Assembly: GCA_932294295.1 (NCBI GenBank)
Contig: OW028574.1
Span: forward strand, 30,388,145 to 30,452,144
DNA from: Alitta virens
Lineage: Eukaryota > Annelida > Polychaeta > Phyllodocida > Nereididae
DNA length: 64,000 nt
Reading direction: 5' to 3'
Position 1 is the first letter of the stretch. Each line of letters starts with the position of its first letter. A model generated the notes under the pieces. It was not told the origin of the DNA, made no database searches, and saw only the letters and a program-made list of their open reading frames with translations. A program made the translations under genes and the position numbers. Below are positions 9,949 to 22,617 of the stretch, piece by piece.

Positions 9949-11262
9949 TTATGTTTCTTATACAACTGCCTCAGGTTCTTCTTTGACTGGCGATTCTGGT
10001 GCAGTTTCAGCTCCTTTAACTTCTTCTGTCACAACAGCTTCCACCATAACAGACTCACGTTCTTCGTTGAAGAGCCATTCTGGTCCAACTGCAGCTTCTG
10101 CAACAACTGCTATCTTTCACAACAGCCTCAGGTTCTTCTTTGACTGGTGATTCTGGTGCAGCTTGAGCTTCTGTAACTTCTTCATTTACAATTGCTTCCT
10201 CCACAATATCCTCAGGTTCTTTGACTGGTGACTCAGGCACTGATTCAGCTTCTGCAACATCTTCAGTCAGGATTGTTTCCTCCACAACAGACATATGTTC
10301 TTCTTCGACTGGTGATTCTGGTGCATTTGCAATTTCAGTAACTTCTTCTATCACAACTGCTTCTTCCACAACTGACTCACATTCTTCCTTGAAGAGCAAT
10401 TCAGGTCCAGTTTCCGTTTCTGTAACTTCTTCTGTCACAACGGCTTCCTCCACAACATACTCAAGTCCTTTGACTGGTGATTTTTGAGCAGCTTTAGCTT
10501 CTGTAACTTCTTGTGTCACAATTGCTTTTTCCACAACAGCCTCAGATTCTTCTTTGACTGGTGATTCCATTCGGGTTTCAGCTTCGGTAACTTCTATCAC
10601 AACTACTTCTTCCACAACTGCCTTCAGTTCTTGGACTGGTGATTCCAGTGTGGTTTCAGCTTCGGTAACTTCCTCTATCACAACTACTTCTTCCACAACT
10701 GCCTTCAGTTCTTCTTTGACTGGTGATTCTCTGGTGCAGCTTGAGCTTTGGTAACTTCTTCTGTCACAACGGCTTCCACAACAGACTCAGGTTCTTCCTT
10801 GACTGGTGATTTCAGTGTGGTTTCAGCTTCGGTAACTTCTATCACAACTACTTCTTCCACAACTGCCTTCAGTTCTTGGACTGGTGATTCCAGTGTGGTT
10901 TCAGCTTCGGTAACTTCCTCTATCACAACTACTTCTTCCACAACTGCCTTCAGTTCCTCTTTGACTGGTGATTCTGGTGCAGCTTGAGCTTTGGTAACTT
11001 CTTCTGTCACTATTGCTTGCTCCAGAACAGTTTCAGGCACTGACTTGACTGGTGAATCTGGTGCACTGTCAGTTTTTGTAACTTCTTTTGTAACAATTGC
11101 TTCTTCCACAACAGAATCACATTCCTTCTGGACTAGCAATTCTGGTGCATCTTCAGCTTCTATAACTTCTTCTTTCACAATTTCTTCTTTCACAATAGCC
11201 TCAGGTTCTTCTTTGACTGGTGACTCTAGTGCAGTTTCAGTTCCTGCAATTTCTTGTGACAC
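9949..11262 (-). repeat. Unit U9 (1,314 bp)
   Basis: Segment A is 10705-11262 and B is 10055-10696. It carries QKECDS and KGLEY like U3, but has AESVPES in M13 (a ggcactg variant near 10240), which becomes common in the right half of the array. Confidence 0.93.
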
Positions 11263-12576
11263 TTATGTTTCTTATACAACTGCCTCAGGTTCTTCTTTGA
11301 CTGGCGATTCTGGTGCAGTTTCAGCTCCTTTAACTTCTTCTGTCACAACAGCTTCCACCATAACAGACTCACGTTCTTCGTTGAAGAGCCATTCTGGTCC
11401 AACTGCAGCTTCTGCAACAACTGCTATCTTTCACAACAGCCTCAGGTTCTTCTTTGACTGGTGATTCTGGTGCAGCTTGAGCTTCTGTAACTTCTTCATT
11501 TACAATTGCTTCCTCCACAATATCCTCAGGTTCTTTGACTGGTGACTCAGGCGCTGATTCAGCTTCTGTAACATCTTCAGTCAGGATTGTTTCCTCCACA
11601 ACAGACATATGTTCTTCTTTGACAGGTGATTCTGGTGCATTTGCAATTTCAGTAACTTCTTCTATCACAACTGCTTCTTCCACAACTGACTCACATTCTT
11701 CCTTGAAGAGCAATTCAGGTCCAGTTTCCGTTTCTGTAACTTCTTCTGTCACAACGGCTTCCTCCACAACATACTCACGTCCTTTGACTGGTGATTTTTG
11801 AGCAGCTTTAGCTTCTGTAACTTCTTGTGTCACAATTGCTTTTTCCACAACAGCCTCAGATTCTTCTTTGACTGGTGATTCCATTGGGGTTTCAGCTTCG
11901 GTAACTTCTATCACAACTACTTCTTCCACAACTGCCTTCAGTTCTTGGACTGGTGATTCCAGTGTGGTTTCAGCTTCGGTAACTTCCTATATCACAACTA
12001 CTTCTTCCACAACTGCCTTCAGTTCTTCTTTGACTGGTGATTCTCTGGTGCAGCTTGAGCTTCGGTAACTTCTTCTGTCACAACGGCTTCCACAACAGAC
12101 TCAGGTTCTTCCTTGACTGGTGATTTCAGTGTGGTTTCAGCTTCGGTAACTTCTATCACAACTACTTCTTCCACAACTGCCTTCAGTTCTTGGACTGGTG
12201 ATTCCAGTGTGGTTTCAGCTTCGGTAACTTCCTCTATCACAACTACTTCTTCCACAACTGCCTTCAGTTCTTCTTTGACTGGTGATTCTGGTGCAGCTTG
12301 AGCTTCGGTAACTTCTTCTGTCACTATTGCTTGCTCCAGAACAGTTTCAGGCACTGACTTGACTGGTGAATCTGGTGCACTGTCAGTTTTTGTAATTTCT
12401 TTTGTAACAATTGCTTCTTCCACAACAGAATCACATTCCTCCTGGACTAGCAATTCTGGTGCATCTTCAGCTTCTATAACTTCTTCTTTCACAATTTCTT
12501 CTTTCACAATAGCCTCAGGTTCTTCTTTGACTGGTGACTCTAGTGCAGTTTCAGTTCCTGCAATTTCTTGTGACAC
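11263..12576 (-). repeat. Unit U10 (1,314 bp)
   Basis: Segment A is 12019-12576 and B is 11369-11929. Same markers as U4: TKEITK, PMESP, KEEHMS and the module 8 TAG. Confidence 0.93.
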
Positions 12577-13890
12577 TTATGTTTCTTATACAACTGCCTC
12601 AGGTTCTTCTTTGACTGGCGATTCTGGTGCAGTTTCAGCTCCTTTAACTTCTTCTGTCACAACAGCTTCCACCATAACAGACTCACGTTCTTCGTTGAAG
12701 AGCCATTCTGGTCCAACTGCAGCTTCTGCAACAACTGCTATCTTTCACAACAGCCTCAGGTTCTTCTTTGACTGGTGATTCTGGTGCAGCTTGAGCTTCT
12801 GTAACTTCTTCATTTAAAATTGCTTCCTCCACAATATCCTCAGGTTCTTTGACTGGTGACTCAGGCGCTGATTCAGCTTCTGCAACATCTTCAGTCAGGA
12901 TTGTTTCCTCCACAACAGACATATGTTCTTCTTCGACTGGTGATTCTGGTGCATTTGCAATTTCAGTAACTTCTTCTATCACAACTGCTTCTTCCACAAC
13001 TGACTCACATTCTTCCTTGAAGAGCAATTCAGGTCCAGTTTCCGTTTCTGTAACTTCTTCTGTCACAACGGCTTCCTCCACAACATACTCACGTCCTTTG
13101 ACTGGTGATTTTTGAGCAGCTTTAGCTTCTGTAACTTCTTGTGTCACAATTGCTTTTTCCACAACAGCCTCAGATTCTTCTTTGACTGGTGATTCCATTC
13201 GGGTTTCAGCTTCGGTAACTTCTATCACAACTACTTCTTCCACAACTGCCTTCAGTTCTTGGACTGGTGATTCCAGTGTGGTTTCAGCTTCGGTAACTTC
13301 CTCTATCACAACTACTTCTTCCACAACTGCCTTCAGTTCTTCTTTGACTGGCGATTCTCTGGTGCAGCTTGAGCTTTGGTAACTTCTTCTGTCACAACGG
13401 CTTCCACAACAGACTCAGGTTCTTCCTTGACTGGTGATTTCAGTGTGGTTTCAGCTTCGGTAACTTCTATCACAACTACTTCTTCCACAACTGCCTTCAG
13501 TTCTTGGACTGGTGATTCCAGTGTGGTTTCAGCTTCGGTAACTTCCTCTATCACAACTACTTCTTCCACAACTGCCTTCAGTTCTTCTTTGACTGGTGAT
13601 TCTGGTGCAGCTTGAGCTTCGGTAACTTCTTCTGTCACTATTGCTTGCTCCAGAACAGTTTCAGGCACTGACTTGACTGGTGAATCTGGTGCACTGTCAG
13701 TTTTTGTAACTTCTTTTGTAACAATTGCTTCTTCCACAACAGAATCACATTCCTCCTGGACTAGCAATTCTGGTGCATCTTCAGCTTCTTTAACTTCTTC
13801 TTTCACAATTTCTTCTTTCACAATAGCCTCAGGTTCTTCTTTGACTGGTGACTCTAGTGCAGTTTCAGTTCCTGCAATTTCTTGTGACAC
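12577..13890 (-). repeat. Unit U11 (1,314 bp)
   Basis: Segment A is 13333-13890 and B is 12683-13324. It shares EEVKEAED, NRQSKKN and the rare AILNEE with U5. It differs in M10, where U5 has VTEEV and this unit has VTQEV. Confidence 0.93.
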
Positions 13891-15204
13891 TTATGTTTCT
13901 TATACAACTGCCTCAGGTTCTTCTTTGACTGGCGATTCTGGTGCAGTTTCAGCTCCTTTAACTTCTTCTGTCACAACAGCTTCCACCATAACAGACTCAC
14001 GTTCTTCGTTGAAGAGCCATTCTGGTCCAACTGCAGCTTCTGCAACAACTGCTATCTTTCACAACAGCCTCAGGTTCTTCTTTGACTGGTGATTCTGGTG
14101 CAGCTTGAGCTTCTGTAACTTCTTCATTTACAATTGCTTCCTCCACAATATCCTCAGGTTCTTTGACTGGTGACTCAGGCGCTGATTCAGCTTCTGCAAC
14201 ATCTTCAGTCAGGATTGTTTCCTCCACAACAGACATATGTTCTTCTTCGACTGGTGATTCTGGTGCATTTGCAATTTCAGTAACTTCTTCTATCACAACT
14301 GCTTCTTCCACAACTGACTCACATTCTTCCTTGAAGAGCAATTCAGGTCCAGTTTCCGTTTCTGTAACTTCTTCTGTCACAACGGCTTCCTCCACAACAT
14401 ACTCACGTCCTTTGACTGGTGATTTTTGAGCAGCTTTAGCTTCTGTAACTTCTTGTGTCACAATTGCTTTTTCCACAACAGCCTCAGATTCTTCTTTGAC
14501 TGGTGATTCCATTCGGGTTTCAGCTTCGGTAACTTCTATCACAACTACTTCTTCCACAACTGCCTTCAGTTCTTGGACTGGTGATTCCAGTGTGGTTTCA
14601 GCTTCGGTAACTTCCTCTATCACAACTACTTCTTCCACAACTGCCTTCAGTTCTTCTTTGACTGGTGATTCTCTGGTGCAGCTTGAGCTTTGGTAACTTC
14701 TTCTGTCACAACGGCTTCCACAACAGACTCAGGTTCTTCCTTGACTGGTGATTTCAGTGTGGTTTCAGCTTCGGTAACTTCTATCACAACTACTTCTTCC
14801 ACAACTGCCTTCAGTTCTTGGACTGGTGATTCCAGTGTGGTTTCAGCTTCGGTAACTTCCTCTATCACAACTACTTCTTCCACAACTGCCTTCAGTTCTT
14901 CTTTGACTGGTGATTCTGGTGCAGCTTGAGCTTCGGTAACTTCTTCTGTCACTATTGCTTGCTCCAGAACAGTTTCAGGCACTGACTTGACTGGTGAATC
15001 TGGTGCACTGTCAGTTTTTGTAATTTCTTTTGTAACAATTGCTTCTTCCACAACAGAATCACATTCCTCCTGGACTAGCAATTCTGGTGCATCTTCAGCT
15101 TCTATAACTTCTTCTTTCACAATTTCTTCTTTCACAATAGCCTCAGGTTCTTCTTTGACTGGTGACTCTAGTGCAGTTTCAGTTCCTGCAATTTCTTGTG
15201 ACAC
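13891..15204 (-). repeat. Unit U12 (1,314 bp)
   Basis: Segment A is 14647-15204 and B is 13997-14638. Markers as in U6 and U8 (TKEITK, KGREY). Confidence 0.93.
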
Positions 15205-16518
15205 TTATGTTTCTTATACAACTGCCTCAGGTTCTTCTTTGACTGGCGATTCTGGTGCAGTTTCAGCTCCTTTAACTTCTTCTGTCACAACAGCTTCCAC
15301 CATAACAGACTCACGTTCTTCGTTGAAGAGCCATTCTGGTCCAACTGCAGCTTCTGCAACAACTGCTATCTTTCACAACAGCCTCAGGTTCTTCTTTGAC
15401 TGGTGATTCTGGTGCAGCTTGAGCTTCTGTAACTTCTTCATTTACAATTGCTTCCTCCACAATATCCTCAGGTTCTTTGACTGGTGACTCAGGCGCTGAT
15501 TCAGCTTCTGCAACATCTTCAGTCAGGATTGTTTCCTCCACAACAGACATATGTTCTTCTTCGACTGGTGATTCTGGTGCATTTGCAATTTCAGTAACTT
15601 CTTCTATCACAACTGCTTCTTCCACAACTGACTCACATTCTTCCTTGAAAAGCAATTCAGGTCCAGTTTCCGTTTCTGTAACTTCTTCTGTCACAACGGC
15701 TTCCTCCACAACATACTCACGTCCTTTGACTGGTGATTTTTGAGCAGCTTTAGCTTCTGTAACTTCTTGTGTCACAATTGCTTTTTCCACAACAGCCTCA
15801 GATTCTTCTTTGACTGGTGATTCCATTCGGGTTTCAGCTTCGGTAACTTCTATCACAACTACTTCTTCCACAACTGCCTTCAGTTCTTGGACTGGTGATT
15901 CCAGTGTGGTTTCAGCTTCGGTAACTTCCTCTATCACAACTACTTCTTCCACAACTGCCTTCAGTTCTTCTTTGACTGGTGATTCTCTGGTGCAGCTTGA
16001 GCTTCGGTAACTTCTTCTGTCACAACGGCTTCCACAACAGACTCAGGTTCTTCCTTGACTGGTGATTTCAGTGTGGTTTCAGCTTCGGTAACTTCTATCA
16101 CAACTACTTCTTCCACAACTGCCTTCAGTTCTTGGACTGGTGATTCCAGTGTGGTTTCAGCTTCGGTAACTTCCTCTATCACAACTACTTCTTCCACAAC
16201 TGCCTTCAGTTCTTCTTTGACTGGTGATTCTGGTGCAGCTTGAGCTTCGGTAACTTCTTCTGTCACTATTGCTTGCTCCAGAACAGTTTCAGGCACTGAC
16301 TTGACTGGTGAATCTGGTGCACTGTCAGTTTTTGTAACTTCTTTTGTAACAATTGCTTCTTCCACAACAGAATCACATTCCTCCTGGACTAGCAATTCTG
16401 GTGCATCTTCAGCTTCTATAACTTCTTCTTTCACAATTTCTTCTTTCACAATAGCCTCAGGTTCTTCTTTGACTGGTGACTCTAGTGCAGTTTCAGTTCC
16501 TGCAATCTCTTGTGACAC
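15205..16518 (-). repeat. Unit U13 (1,314 bp)
   Basis: Segment A is 15961-16518 and B is 15311-15952. Carries a silent gaaaag variant in M11 near 15648, shared with U16, U19 and U23, and a silent gcaatctc variant in M1 near 16505. Confidence 0.93.
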
Positions 16519-17832
16519 TTATGTTTCTTATACAACTGCCTCAGGTTCTTCTTTGACTGGCGATTCTGGTGCAGTTTCAGCTCCTTTAACTTCTTCTGTC
16601 ACAACAGCTTCCACCATAACAGACTCACGTTCTTCGTTGAAGAGCCATTCTGGTCCAACTGCAGCTTCTGCAACAACTGCTATCTTTCACAACAGCCTCA
16701 GGTTCTTCTTTGACTGGTGATTCTGGTGCAGCTTGAGCTTCTGTAACTTCTTCATTTACAATTGCTTCCTCCACAATATCCTCAGGTTCTTTGACTGGTG
16801 ACTCAGGCGCTGATTCAGCTTCTGTAACATCTTCAGTCAGGATTGTTTCCTCCACAACAGACATATGTTCTTCTTTGACAGGTGATTCTGGTGCATTTGC
16901 AATTTCAGTAACTTCTTCTATCACAACTGCTTCTTCCACAACTGACTCACATTCTTCCTTGAAGAGCAATTCAGGTCCAGTTTCCGTTTCTGTAACTTCT
17001 TCTGTCACAACGGCTTCCTCCACAACATACTCACGTCCTTTGACTGGTGATTTTTGAGCAGCTTTAGCTTCTGTAACTTCTTGTGTCACAATTGCTTTTT
17101 CCACAACAGCCTCAGATTCTTCTTTGACTGGTGATTCCATTGGGGTTTCAGCTTCGGTAACTTCTATCACAACTACTTCTTCCACAACTGCCTTCAGTTC
17201 TTGGACTGGTGATTCCAGTGTGGTTTCAGCTTCGGTAACTTCCTATATCACAACTACTTCTTCCACAACTGCCTTCAGTTCTTCTTTGACTGGTGATTCT
17301 CTGGTGCAGCTTGAGCTTCGGTAACTTCTTCTGTCACAACGGCTTCCACAACAGACTCAGGTTCTTCCTTGACTGGTGATTTCAGTGTGGTTTCAGCTTC
17401 GGTAACTTCTATCACAACTACTTCTTCCACAACTGCCTTCAGTTCTTGGACTGGTGATTCCAGTGTGGTTTCAGCTTCGGTAACTTCCTCTATCACAACT
17501 ACTTCTTCCACAACTGCCTTCAGTTCTTCTTTGACTGGTGATTCTGGTGCAGCTTGAGCTTCGGTAACTTCTTCTGTCACTATTGCTTGCTCCAGAACAG
17601 TTTCAGGCACTGACTTGACTGGTGAATCTGGTGCACTGTCAGTTTTTGTAACTTCTTTTGTAACAATTGCTTCTTCCACAACAGAATCACATTCCTCCTG
17701 GACTAGCAATTCTGGTGCATCTTCAGCTTCTATAACTTCTTCTTTCACAATTTCTTCTTTCACAATAGCCTCAGGTTCTTCTTTGACTGGTGACTCTAGT
17801 GCAGTTTCAGTTCCTGCAATTTCTTGTGACAC
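16519..17832 (-). repeat. Unit U14 (1,314 bp)
   Basis: Segment A is 17275-17832 and B is 16625-17185. Markers are PMESP, KEEHMS and the module 8 TAG. It is the last unit of the run of thirteen identical-length units. Confidence 0.93.
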
Positions 17833-18989
17833 TTATGTTTCTTATACAACAGCCTCAGGTTCTTCTTTGACTGGTGATTCTGGTGCAGCTTGAGCTTCTG
17901 TAACTTCTTCATTTACAATTGCTTCCTCCACAATATCCTCAGGTTCTTTGACTGGTGACTCAGGCGCTGATTCAGCTTCTGTAACATCTTCAGTCAGGAT
18001 TGTTTCCTCCACAACAGACATATGTTCTTCTTTGACAGGTGATTCTGGTGCATTTGCAATTTCAGTAACTTCTTCTATCACAACTGCTTCTTCCACAACT
18101 GACTCACATTCTTCCTTGAAGAGCAATTCAGGTCCAGTTTCCGTTTCTGTAACTTCTTCTGTCACAACGGCTTCCTCCACAACATACTCACGTCCTTTGA
18201 CTGGTGATTTTTGAGCAGCTTTAGCTTCTGTAACTTCTTGTGTCACAATTGCTTTTTCCACAACAGCCTCAGATTCTTCTTTGACTGGTGATTCCATTGG
18301 GGTTTCAGCTTCGGTAACTTCTATCACAACTACTTCTTCCACCACTGCCTTCAGTTCTTGGACTGGTGATTCCAGTGTGGTTTCAGCTTCGGTAACTTCC
18401 TATATCACAACTACTTCTTCCACAACTGCCTTCAGTTCTTCTTTGACTGGTGATTCTCTGGTGCAGCTTGAGCTTCGGTAACTTCTTCTGTCACAACGGC
18501 TTCCACAACAGACTCAGGTTCTTCCTTGACTGGTGATTTCAGTGTGGTTTCAGCTTCGGTAACTTCTATCACAACTACTTCTTCCACAACTGCCTTCAGT
18601 TCTTGGACTGGTGATTCCAGTGTGGTTTCAGCTTCGGTAACTTCCTCTATCACAACTACTTCTTCCACAACTGCCTTCAGTTCTTCTTTGACTGGTGATT
18701 CTGGTGCAGCTTGAGCTTCGGTAACTTCTTCTGTCACTATTGCTTGCTCCAGAACAGTTTCAGGCACTGACTTGACTGGTGAATCTGGTGCACTGTCAGT
18801 TTTTGTAACTTCTTTTGTAACAATTGCTTCTTCCACAACAGAATCACATTCCTCCTGGACTAGCAATTCTGGTGCATCTTCAGCTTCTATAACTTCTTCT
18901 TTCACAATTTCTTCTTTCACAATAGCCTCAGGTTCTTCTTTGACTGGTGACTCTAGTGCAGTTTCAGTTCCTGCAATTTCTTGTGACAC
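17833..18989 (-). repeat. Unit U15, modules 15-16 deleted (1,157 bp)
   Basis: A 157-bp deletion removes modules 15 and 16, including the 1-nt insertion. The join lies in the shared string CCTGAGGC-GTTGT, so module 14 runs straight and in frame into the double TAA. Segment A is 18432-18989 and B is 17842-18345. Module 8 has the TAG. Confidence 0.93.
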
Positions 18990-20303
18990 TTATGTTTCTT
19001 ATACAACTGCCTCAGGTTCTTCTTTGACTTGGGATTCTGGTGCAGTTTCAGCTCCTTTAACTTCTTCTGTCACAACAGCTTCCACCATAACAGACTCACG
19101 TTCTTCGTTGAAGAGCCATTCTGGTCCAACTGCAGCTTCTGCAACAACTGCTATCTTTCACAACAGCCTCAGGTTCTTCTTTGACTGGTGATTCTGGTGC
19201 AGCTTGAGCTTCTGTAACTTCTTCATTTACAATTGCTTCCTCCACAATATCCTCAGGTTCTTTGACTGGTGACTCAGGCGCTGATTCAGCTTCTGCAACA
19301 TCTTCAGTCAGGATTGTTTCCTCCACAACAGACATATGTTCTTCTTCGACTGGTGATTCTGGTGCATTTGCAATTTCAGTAACTTCTTCTATCACAACTG
19401 CTTCTTCCACAACTGACTCACATTCTTCCTTGAAAAGCAATTCAGGTCCAGTTTCCGTTTCTGTAACTTCTTCTGTCACAACGGCTTCCTCCACAACATA
19501 CTCACGTCCTTTGACTGGTGATTTTTGAGCAGCTTTAGCTTCTGTAACTTCTTGTGTCACAATTGCTTTTTCCACAACAGCCTCAGATTCTTCTTTGACT
19601 GGTGATTCCATTCGGGTTTCAGCTTCGGTAACTTCTATCACAACTACTTCTTCCACAACTGCCTTCAGTTCTTGGACTGGTGATTCCAGTGTGGTTTCAG
19701 CTTCGGTAACTTCCTCTATCACAACTACTTCTTCCACAACTGCCTTCAGTTCTTCTTTGACTGGTGATTCTCTGGTGCAGCTTGAGCTTCGGTAACTTCT
19801 TCTGTCACAACGGCTTCCACAACAGACTCAGGTTCTTCCTTGACTGGTGATTTCAGTGTGGTTTCAGCTTCGGTAACTTCTATCACAACTACTTCTTCCA
19901 CAACTGCCTTCAGTTCTTGGACTGGTGATTCCAGTGTGGTTTCAGCTTCGGTAACTTCCTCTATCACAACTACTTCTTCCACAACTGCCTTCAGTTCTTC
20001 TTTGACTGGTGATTCTGGTGCAGCTTGAGCTTCGGTAACTTCTTCTGTCACTATTGCTTGCTCCAGAACAGTTTCAGGCACTGACTTGACTGGTGAATCT
20101 GGTGCACTGTCAGTTTTTGTAACTTCTTTTGTAACAATTGCTTCTTCCACAACAGAATCACATTCCTCCTGGACTAGCAATTCTGGTGCATCTTCAGCTT
20201 CTATAACTTCTTCTTTCACAATTTCTTCTTTCACAATAGCCTCAGGTTCTTCTTTGACTGGTGACTCTAGTGCAGTTTCAGTTCCTGCAATTTCTTGTGA
20301 CAC
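18990..20303 (-). repeat. Unit U16 (1,314 bp)
   Basis: Segment A is 19746-20303 and B is 19096-19737. First unit with ESQVK in place of ESPVK in module 16 (gacttggg on the + strand near 19026). Confidence 0.93.
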
Positions 20304-21460
20304 TTATGTTTCTTATACAACAGCCTCAGGTTCTTCTTTGACTGGTGATTCTGGTGCAGCTTGAGCTTCTGTAACTTCTTCATTTACAATTGCTTCCTCC
20401 ACAATATCCTCAGGTTCTTTGACTGGTGACTCAGGCGCTGATTCAGCTTTTGTAACATCTTCAGTCAGGATTGTTTCCTCCACAACAGACATATGTTCTT
20501 CTTTGACAGGTGATTCTGGTGCATTTGCAATTTCAGTAACTTCTTCTATCACAACTGCTTCTTCCACAACTGACTCACATTCTTCCTTGAAGAGCAATTC
20601 AGGTCCAGTTTCCGTTTCTGTAACTTCTTCTGTCACAACGGCTTCCTCCACAACATACTCACGTCCTTTGACTGGTGATTTTTGAGCAGCTTTAGCTTCT
20701 GTAACTTCTTGTGTCACAATTGCTTTTTCCACAACAGCCTCAGATTCTTCTTTGACTGGTGATTCCATTCGGGTTTCAGCTTCGGTAACTTCTATCACAA
20801 CTACTTCTTCCACAACTGCCTTCAGTTCTTGGACTGGTGATTCCAGTGTGGTTTCAGCTTCGGTAACTTCCTCTATCACAACTACTTCTTCCACAACTGC
20901 CTTCAGTTCTTCTTTGACTGGTGATTCTCTGGTGCAGCTTGAGCTTCGGTAACTTCTTCTGTCACAACGGCTTCCACAACAGACTCAGGTTCTTCCTTGA
21001 CTGGTGATTTCAGTGTGGTTTCAGCTTCGGTAACTTCTATCACAACTACTTCTTCCACAACTGCCTTCAGTTCTTGGACTGGTGATTCCAGTGTGGTTTC
21101 AGCTTCGGTAACTTCCTCTATCACAACTACTTCTTCCACAACTGCCTTCAGTTCTTCTTTGACTGGTGATTCTGGTGCAGCTTGAGCTTCGGTAACTTCT
21201 TCTGTCACTATTGCTTGCTCCAGAACAGTTTCAGGCACTGACTTGACTGGTGAATCTGGTGCACTGTCAGTTTTTGTAACTTCTTTTGTAACAATTGCTT
21301 CTTCCACAACAGAATCACATTCCTCCTGGACTAGCAATTCTGGTGCATCTTCAGCTTCTATAACTTCTTCTTTCACAATTTCTTCTTTCACAATAGCCTC
21401 AGGTTCTTCTTTGACTGGTGACTCTAGTGCAGTTTCAGTTCCTGCAATTTCTTGTGACAC
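20304..21460 (-). repeat. Unit U17, modules 15-16 deleted (1,157 bp)
   Basis: Same 157-bp deletion junction as U15. Segment A is 20903-21460 and B is 20313-20894. M13 reads VTKAES (gcttttgtaac near 20447), shared only with U18. Module 8 has no TAG. Confidence 0.93.
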
Positions 21461-22617
21461 TTATGTTTCTTATACAACAGCCTCAGGTTCTTCTTTGACT
21501 GGTGATTCTGGTGCAGCTTGAGCTTCTGTAACTTCTTCATTTACAATTGCTTCCTCCACAATATCCTCAGGTTCTTTGACTGGTGACTCAGGCGCTGATT
21601 CAGCTTTTGTAACATCTTCAGTCAGGATTGTTTCCTCCACAACAGACATATGTTCTTCTTTGACAGGTGATTCTGGTGCATTTGCAATTTCAGTAACTTC
21701 TTCTATCACAACTGCTTCTTCCACAACTGACTCACATTCTTCCTTGAAGAGCAATTCAGGTCCAGTTTCCGTTTCTGTAACTTCTTCTGTCACAACGGCT
21801 TCCTCCACAACATACTCACGTCCTTTGACTGGTGATTTTTGAGCAGCTTTAGCTTCTGTAACTTCTTGTGTCACAATTGCTTTTTCCACAACAGCCTCAG
21901 ATTCTTCTTTGACTGGTGATTCCATTGGGGTTTCAGCTTCGGTAACTTCTATCACAACTACTTCTTCCACCACTGCCTTCAGTTCTTGGACTGGTGATTC
22001 CAGTGTGGTTTCAGCTTCGGTAACTTCCTATATCACAACTACTTCTTCCACAACTGCCTTCAGTTCTTCTTTGACTGGTGATTCTCTGGTGCAGCTTGAG
22101 CTTCGGTAACTTCTTCTGTCACAACGGCTTCCACAACAGACTCAGGTTCTTCCTTGACTGGTGATTTCAGTGTGGTTTCAGCTTCGGTAACTTCTATCAC
22201 AACTACTTCTTCCACAACTGCCTTCAGTTCTTGGACTGGTGATTCCAGTGTGGTTTCAGCTTCGGTAACTTCCTCTATCACAACTACTTCTTCCACAACT
22301 GCCTTCAGTTCTTCTTTGACTGGTGATTCTGGTGCAGCTTGAGCTTCGGTAACTTCTTCTGTCACTATTGCTTGCTCCAGAACAGTTTCAGGCACTGACT
22401 TGACTGGTGAATCTGGTGCACTGTCAGTTTTTGTAACTTCTTTTGTAACAATTGCTTCTTCCACAACAGAATCACATTCCTCCTGGACTAGCAATTCTGG
22501 TGCATCTTCAGCTTCTATAACTTCTTCTTTCACAATTTCTTCTTTCACAATAGCCTCAGGTTCTTCTTTGACTGGTGACTCTAGTGCAGTTTCAGTTCCT
22601 GCAATTTCTTGTGACAC
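21461..22617 (-). repeat. Unit U18, modules 15-16 deleted (1,157 bp)
   Basis: Same deletion as U15 and U17. Segment A is 22060-22617 and B is 21470-21973. It combines VTKAES from U17 with the PMESP/TAG half of U15, so it looks like an exchange product between the two. Confidence 0.92.

Noticed and set aside
751..17832. The indels as sequencing errors
   Set aside because: The 1-nt and 2-nt insertions are identical in dozens of units that differ elsewhere. Random errors would not be shared. The isolated 1-nt losses at 42-48 kb and at 63588 remain possible errors.
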